From Bacteroidota bacterium (GTDB taxonomy: Bacteria > Bacteroidota > Bacteroidia > Chitinophagales > Chitinophagaceae), in contig JAEZDR010000169.1 of assembly GCA_023433265.1 (NCBI GenBank), forward strand, positions 1 through 35,002: a DNA stretch of 35,002 bases, in the 5' to 3' direction. Made by a program: the position numbers and the translations under genes. Under the pieces are notes generated by a model. That model was not told the origin of the DNA. It saw only the letters and a list, made by a program, of their open reading frames with translations, and did not search any database. Below, piece by piece: positions 32,047 through 35,002 of this stretch. Each line of letters starts with the position of its first letter. Positions within the stretch are counted from its first letter, which is position 1.

Positions 32047-32077
32047 CAAAAGTAACGTTGTGTAAACGTTACACAAA
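32047..32077 (-). promoter_or_regulatory. malQ promoter (TTTG-N19-TACTTTTG)
   Basis: On the minus strand TTTG at 32077-32074 and TACTTTTG at 32054-32047 have an exact 19-bp spacer, a perfect Bacteroidota promoter. Transcription would start near 32043, giving a leader of about 55 nt. Confidence 0.85.
32052..32076. promoter_or_regulatory. nested palindromic operator over the malQ promoter
   Basis: Two overlapping perfect inverted repeats occupy the spacer between the promoter boxes: TTGTGTAA-ACG-TTACACAA (32058-32076) and GTAACGTT-GTGTA-AACGTTAC (32052-32072). The half-sites TGTAA/AACGTT look like LacI-family operators, as used by maltose-type repressors. A repressor bound here would block RNA polymerase. 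No regulator gene is in the window. Confidence 0.7.
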
Positions 32078-32095
32078 ATGCATAATCTAGCCCAA

Positions 32096-32122
32096 TAAAA
32101 AATCCACCGTGGTTCCGGTGGA
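32096..32122 (-). terminator. terminator of the YtxH gene pair
   Basis: On the minus strand the stem TCCACCG/CGGTGGA with the loop GAACCA is followed by TTTTTT, about 20 bases past the stop at 32145. Confidence 0.9.
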
Positions 32123-32144
32123 CTTCCATTAAACTTTTCATTAT

Positions 32145-32393
32145 TTAGCTCGAATAACCAGCGTCTGTCATCCCTTCAGCGGCGCGATGATGCTCTTTCC
32201 AGGGATCATCTTCATTTACATCCCGGCCTGTGAGGTTTCTAAACCTGTTTCGCAGGCTGTTAGCCCAGGTACCTGCTGTTTCCGAAATATTTCTACGGGT
32301 ATCATTGCCGCTTGAAGGAGCTAGCATTAAACCTATTGCCACACCTGCCGCTAACCCGATAATACCTCCGATTAGTAATTTATCGTTTTGCAT
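32145..32393 (-). CDS. YtxH domain protein
   Basis: This is an 82-residue protein with the YtxH-type N-terminal hydrophobic glycine-rich helix (LIGGIIGLAAGVAIGLMLAPSSG), the hallmark LLAP(S)SG end, followed by a charged amphipathic helix (TRRNISETAGTWANSLRNRFRNL). The family is of unknown function and often stress- or gas-vesicle-linked. It is likely membrane-associated. It lies 48 bp after a second YtxH gene on the same strand, probably in one transcript ending at the hairpin at 32096-32122. Confidence 0.85.
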   Translation of the reverse strand: MQNDKLLIGGIIGLAAGVAIGLMLAPSSGNDTRRNISETAGTWANSLRNRFRNLTGRDVNEDDPWKEHHRAAEGMTDAGYSS

Positions 32394-32441
32394 ATCATAG
32401 TTTTTTGTCTTGGAAGGCGGTCAAGAACCTTGCCAGAGGGA

Positions 32442-32723
32442 CTATACTTTTTTCCTCTCAGACGACTCAATGATGTCCAGTATATGTTGCTTTACTTCAG
32501 GGTTTATACCTTGAATTTCCTGGTTGAGTAGCTGTTTAACATCTTCTACACTATGGCCGGTTCTTGCTCTGAAACCAAGGATAACTTTACGCAGGTTATT
32601 GGCGCTTTCAGCAACTTTAACCCTCGTTTCTTTGCCTTTACAGGGAGCCGTAAGGATACCAACTGCAACTCCGGCAACGAGGCCACTCAAAGTTCCTACA
32701 ATTGCTAACGCGGCTTTCTCCAT
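32442..32723 (-). CDS. YtxH domain protein, longer paralogue
   Basis: This is a 93-residue YtxH-like protein. The glycine-rich hydrophobic segment is at about 5-26 (ALAIVGTLSGLVAGVAVGILTAPCKG), with the LTAPCKGKETR end resembling the LLAPxxGxxTR motif of the family. The C-terminal part is a long charged helix (VEDVKQLLNQEIQGINPEVKQHILDIIESSERKK). It is first in the pair and its ATG at 32723 is clear. No consensus promoter box was found upstream; a weak sigma-54-like sequence is not convincing. Confidence 0.8.
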   Translation of the reverse strand: MEKAALAIVGTLSGLVAGVAVGILTAPCKGKETRVKVAESANNLRKVILGFRARTGHSVEDVKQLLNQEIQGINPEVKQHILDIIESSERKKV

Positions 32724-32799
32724 AGGTTTTTAATGAAAACGTCCAAAAAATCTGCCACCAACTTTCGCGCAACCTTTTACAATGTTGTTTTTAACGATT

Positions 32800-33207
32800 T
32801 TAAACCATTACATCCTTTGTCAAATGCACCTTAGTCATTTGCAGGTAATGGTTTTGAAGCTCGTGGATCATTAGGTTATGGTGAAAAATTCTGTGCTCCT
32901 CCCTATACCAAATCTCAACCTCATTAAAGTTGTTTTCTGCAGGTATCTTAATTCTGAATGCCCCTTTTTTATACTTCACGCCGCCCTCAGCACCTACTTC
33001 TTTTGTGAAGTTCATTCTTAACAACTGCTCGTCTGTCATGGGGATCGGGAAAAGGTGTTCGGGCTCGTACCAAAACTCCTGTACTTCGGTCTCTACACAC
33101 ACTTGCTTTTCATCACCGTTAAGATTAGTCACCTCTCCCTCCAGCATTCGTCCGTCAAACTCCGTCATCACCAAATCCCCAACTTTAAGTTCATTGTATT
33201 TTATCAT
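32800..33207 (-). CDS. small conserved protein, PIPLTEEWL-type, phage-neighbourhood family
   Basis: This is a 135-residue soluble protein. The N-terminus (NELKVGDLVMTEFDGRMLEGEVTNL) looks like a small beta-barrel, followed by the motif PIPMTDEQLLRMNFTKE and the end IHELQNHYLQMTKVHLT. I recognise this layout from many Bacteroidota small proteins with PIPLTEEWLLKLGF and VHQLQNLYFALT, often found in or near prophages and mobile elements; the function is unknown. The recognition is from memory. No phage genes surround it here. It starts at ATG 33207, 35 bases after the terminator of hmgA. Confidence 0.7.
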   Translation of the reverse strand: MIKYNELKVGDLVMTEFDGRMLEGEVTNLNGDEKQVCVETEVQEFWYEPEHLFPIPMTDEQLLRMNFTKEVGAEGGVKYKKGAFRIKIPAENNFNEVEIWYREEHRIFHHNLMIHELQNHYLQMTKVHLTKDVMV

Positions 33208-33241
33208 ACGGCATTTGTTTTAGACAATAAATATAATAAAA

Positions 33242-33263
33242 TAAAGTAATGGAAATTACTTTA
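33242..33263 (-). terminator. terminator overlapping the hmgA stop codon
   Basis: A perfect 9-bp stem TAAAGTAAT/ATTACTTTA with loop TTCC (minus strand) contains the hmgA stop codon (33261-33263) in its first arm and is followed by TTTTATTATATTT. The stem is A/T-only except one pair, so it is a weaker terminator. Confidence 0.7.
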
Positions 33264-34418
33264 CTCTGCCCAGCTCATTGTATAGTTGGCATGCTCTATC
33301 TCCAGGGCTTCTACCGTAAGCTGCAAAGGATGAAATGTATCTACCATAACCGCAAGTTCCCTGGTTTCTTTAGCGCCTATACTCTTTTCTACAGCCCCGG
33401 GATGCGGTCCGTGAGGAATGCCGCCGGGATGTAACGTAATCATTCCTCTTGTAACATGCTTACGGCTCATGAAGTCGCCATCTACGTAGTACAAAACCTC
33501 GTCGCTATCTATGTTTGAATGGTTATAGGGGGCAGGAATAGCTTGTGGATGATAATCGTATAGTCTCGGCACAAAGCTGCACACCACGAAGTTGTGCGCC
33601 TCGAATGTCTGGTGCACCGGTGGTGGCTGATGCACCCGCCCTGTTATCGGCTCAAAATCATGGATACTCATGCTATAAGGATAGCAGTAACCATCCCATC
33701 CTATCACATCGAAGGGGTGAAAGCCATAATGGATGTGATACATCCGGCCTTTCTTTTTAGTTTTTATTATAAAGTCGCCTTTCTCGTCAAATGTTTGCAG
33801 TTTCCGGGGCGTTTTAATATCCCTCTCACAAAAAGGTGAGTGTTCCAACAACTGTCCGTAATTGCTCATATACCGTTTTGGAAATCGGATAGGACTAAAG
33901 CTTTCTACTATAAAAAGCCTGTTTTGCGTGGTGGCAAATTCAAGCTGGTAAATACTACCTCGCGGAATAAGAAGGTAGTCACCGTAATCAAAAGGTATTT
34001 CGCCATATTGAGTGAGCAGGCGCCCTTTTCCTTCATGCACAAAGATCATTTCATCAGCATCGGCGTTCTTATAAAAATAATCCGAGAAGCCCCGGGTGGG
34101 TGCCGCTAACACTATGTGGCAATCGTTGTTAACCAATACAGGTTTTCGCGCCTTAATATAATCCTCTGTAGGTTCTATGTTGAAACCTTCAAAACTCCTG
34201 TGCTTAAGCATTTTTTCTTCAGCCACCCTAGGCATTACATCATAGGGATGCTCAGTTTGTGTAATGATGGTAGGAGGATGAACATGGTAAAGCAAAGAAT
34301 AGTCGCTGCTGAATCCTTCCGTAGAAAATAATTGCTCTGAGTACAGCCCACCACCAGGCTTAGGAAACTGAGTATGACGTTTATGAGGGATATCTCCTAA
34401 TTGATAATAGAAAGGCAT
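33261..34418 (-). CDS. hmgA: homogentisate 1,2-dioxygenase
   Basis: This is a 385-residue non-haem iron dioxygenase of the short bacterial type that opens homogentisate to maleylacetoacetate in tyrosine and phenylalanine catabolism. The cupin fold shows DADEMIFVHEGKGRLLTQYGEIPF, GDYLLIPRGSIYQLEF, and the iron-ligand region PYNHSNIDSDEVLYYVDG, where H300 and E307 are candidate ligands, plus IPHGPHPG with H336, equivalent to the last ligand in the human enzyme. The spacing between H300 and the acidic residue is one longer than in the human enzyme, or D306 is used. I chose the ATG at 34418 (MPFYYQLGDIPHKRHTQF), where the family starts; the frame is open to 34529 without conserved sequence. No other tyrosine catabolism genes are adjacent. 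Confidence 0.93.
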   Translation of the reverse strand: MPFYYQLGDIPHKRHTQFPKPGGGLYSEQLFSTEGFSSDYSLLYHVHPPTIITQTEHPYDVMPRVAEEKMLKHRSFEGFNIEPTEDYIKARKPVLVNNDCHIVLAAPTRGFSDYFYKNADADEMIFVHEGKGRLLTQYGEIPFDYGDYLLIPRGSIYQLEFATTQNRLFIVESFSPIRFPKRYMSNYGQLLEHSPFCERDIKTPRKLQTFDEKGDFIIKTKKKGRMYHIHYGFHPFDVIGWDGYCYPYSMSIHDFEPITGRVHQPPPVHQTFEAHNFVVCSFVPRLYDYHPQAIPAPYNHSNIDSDEVLYYVDGDFMSRKHVTRGMITLHPGGIPHGPHPGAVEKSIGAKETRELAVMVDTFHPLQLTVEALEIEHANYTMSWAE

Positions 34419-34538
34419 CGAGAAAGGTTTTATTAATAAATGTATCGAAAAAGGCCAGGAAACACGACAACTGTTACCGATAAATGGTTTTTGCCTGTAT
34501 GGTACCAGTAAACCCGCAATTTGTAACAACCAGCTCTA

Positions 34539-35002
34539 CTAATACCAACCTCTGTCAAGGAAGTTTTGTCTGAACGGCCATGGAACGGAAATCAGGATCA
34601 GGATAAGTGCAATCAGGTAATACCACATGGTCCTGTTATGCTTTGAACGGTCGCTAATAGCTTTCCTACCCTGTACTTTTCCTATGTGTATCAGTATGAT
34701 AGCTATCAACATAAGAAGCAGGTGTTCCATTACAAAAAACCTGGCTACGCCATCCTTCATAACAGCCGACATACCTCGCGTCCTTATTTGGTTATAACCC
34801 CACTCTCCAAAATACCATAGGACACCTCCTATCACCAACATCAAATCAGCAACAATAGTAAGGATGAGGCCGGTACGGGCATCGGTGCGGATGAATGGCC
34901 TTTGGCCGGCAACTAAACTGTTGAAAATAGCAATCAGCAGTAATACTAAAAGCACCCAGCGACCTACACTATGCACATGAAGTAATACCTGGTAAATGTC
35001 CT
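34539..35002 (-). CDS. small multi-pass membrane protein, start beyond window
   Basis: This is a truncated membrane protein with four hydrophobic segments and two positively charged loops. The frame runs out of the window at the right edge: after DIYQ it reads VLLHVHSVGRWVLLVLLLIAIF, with two His in the first helix, then LILTIVADLMLVIGGVLWYFG, FFVMEHLLLMLIAIILIHIG with another His, and MWYYLIALILILISVPWPF. An N-terminal HxHxxxR pattern and His in helix 3 recall small cytochrome-b-like Bacteroidota proteins of unknown function. An internal GTG at 34976 is in frame but would cut the first helix. Haem binding is only a guess. Confidence 0.75.
   Translation of the reverse strand, partial: DIYQVLLHVHSVGRWVLLVLLLIAIFNSLVAGQRPFIRTDARTGLILTIVADLMLVIGGVLWYFGEWGYNQIRTRGMSAVMKDGVARFFVMEHLLLMLIAIILIHIGKVQGRKAISDRSKHNRTMWYYLIALILILISVPWPFRQNFLDRGWY

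Noticed and set aside
32735..32760. Sigma-54-type promoter (TGGCAGA...TTGGA) before the longer YtxH gene
   Set aside because: It matches the -24/-12 consensus with several mismatches, including the -12 GC, and no sigma-54 activator is nearby.
32800..33207. Prophage remnant around the PIPLTEEWL-type protein
   Set aside because: No integrase, structural, lysis or att-like repeat is seen; neighbours are YtxH and hmgA.

Overview
The window looks like a stretch of chromosome from a member of the Bacteroidota, most likely a Chitinophagaceae-type organism. The evidence is a giant secreted protein with a type IX secretion (T9SS) C-terminal sorting tail, a SusC-type plug sequence, a DUF3078 beta-barrel protein, weak or absent Shine-Dalgarno sequences, and many promoters of the Bacteroidota form TTTG-N19/20-TAnnTTTG. 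The best examples precede rpsO, malQ and the tRNA-Arg gene. I see no prophage, insertion sequence, integrase, CRISPR array or defence island. Both ends are cut: the adenine deaminase lacks its first codons on the left, and a small membrane protein lacks its start on the right.

Layout. 1-3.2 kb: adenine deaminase (ade), a DUF3078 outer-membrane-type protein and a convergent SRPBCC protein. 3.3-5.1 kb: a MuiA-like DUF4139 protein with a SusC-type plug inserted in it. 5.2-8.0 kb: the rpsO-pnp unit (S15 and PNPase) with its promoter, an inter-gene terminator hairpin and a final terminator. 8.2-9.5 kb: a hypothetical gene, a lone response regulator and a non-coding stretch with an 11-bp-period tandem repeat. 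9.5-11.9 kb: a Gfo/Idh/MocA oxidoreductase coupled to a polyprenyl-phosphate sugar transferase. 12.1-13.5 kb: a periplasmic serine hydrolase. 13.7-18.2 kb: the 1502-residue T9SS cargo protein with promoter and terminator. 18.5-21.3 kb: a Nudix hydrolase, tRNA-Arg(UCU), ung-plsC and two small conserved-looking proteins. 21.4-26.4 kb: a beta-CASP metallo-beta-lactamase-fold RNase-like protein, a 589-bp non-coding stretch with repeats and palindromes, a dolichol-phosphate-mannose-synthase-like glycosyltransferase, a DnaQ-type exonuclease, a membrane-anchored GH25 lysozyme and a VOC protein. 26.5-32.0 kb: a small membrane protein, a sodium:solute symporter preceded by a 38-residue membrane microprotein, and a CBM20-CBM20-GH77 4-alpha-glucanotransferase with a strong promoter/operator. 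32.1-35.0 kb: two YtxH proteins, a small conserved protein, homogentisate 1,2-dioxygenase and the truncated membrane protein.

How the genes work together. Most units are ordinary housekeeping or metabolic genes: RNA decay (pnp and the beta-CASP protein), DNA repair (ung), purine salvage (ade), phospholipid synthesis (plsC), alpha-glucan use (malQ), tyrosine catabolism (hmgA) and envelope glycosylation (sugar transferase, Dpm1-like). No single undescribed multi-gene system stands out. The most unusual items are the plug domain inside a DUF4139 protein, the lysine-rich tail on MalQ with nested operator palindromes over its promoter, the microprotein-symporter pair, the hairpin wedged between tRNA-Arg and the ung start codon, several near-leaderless genes, and two intergenic regions built on 11-bp repeats.
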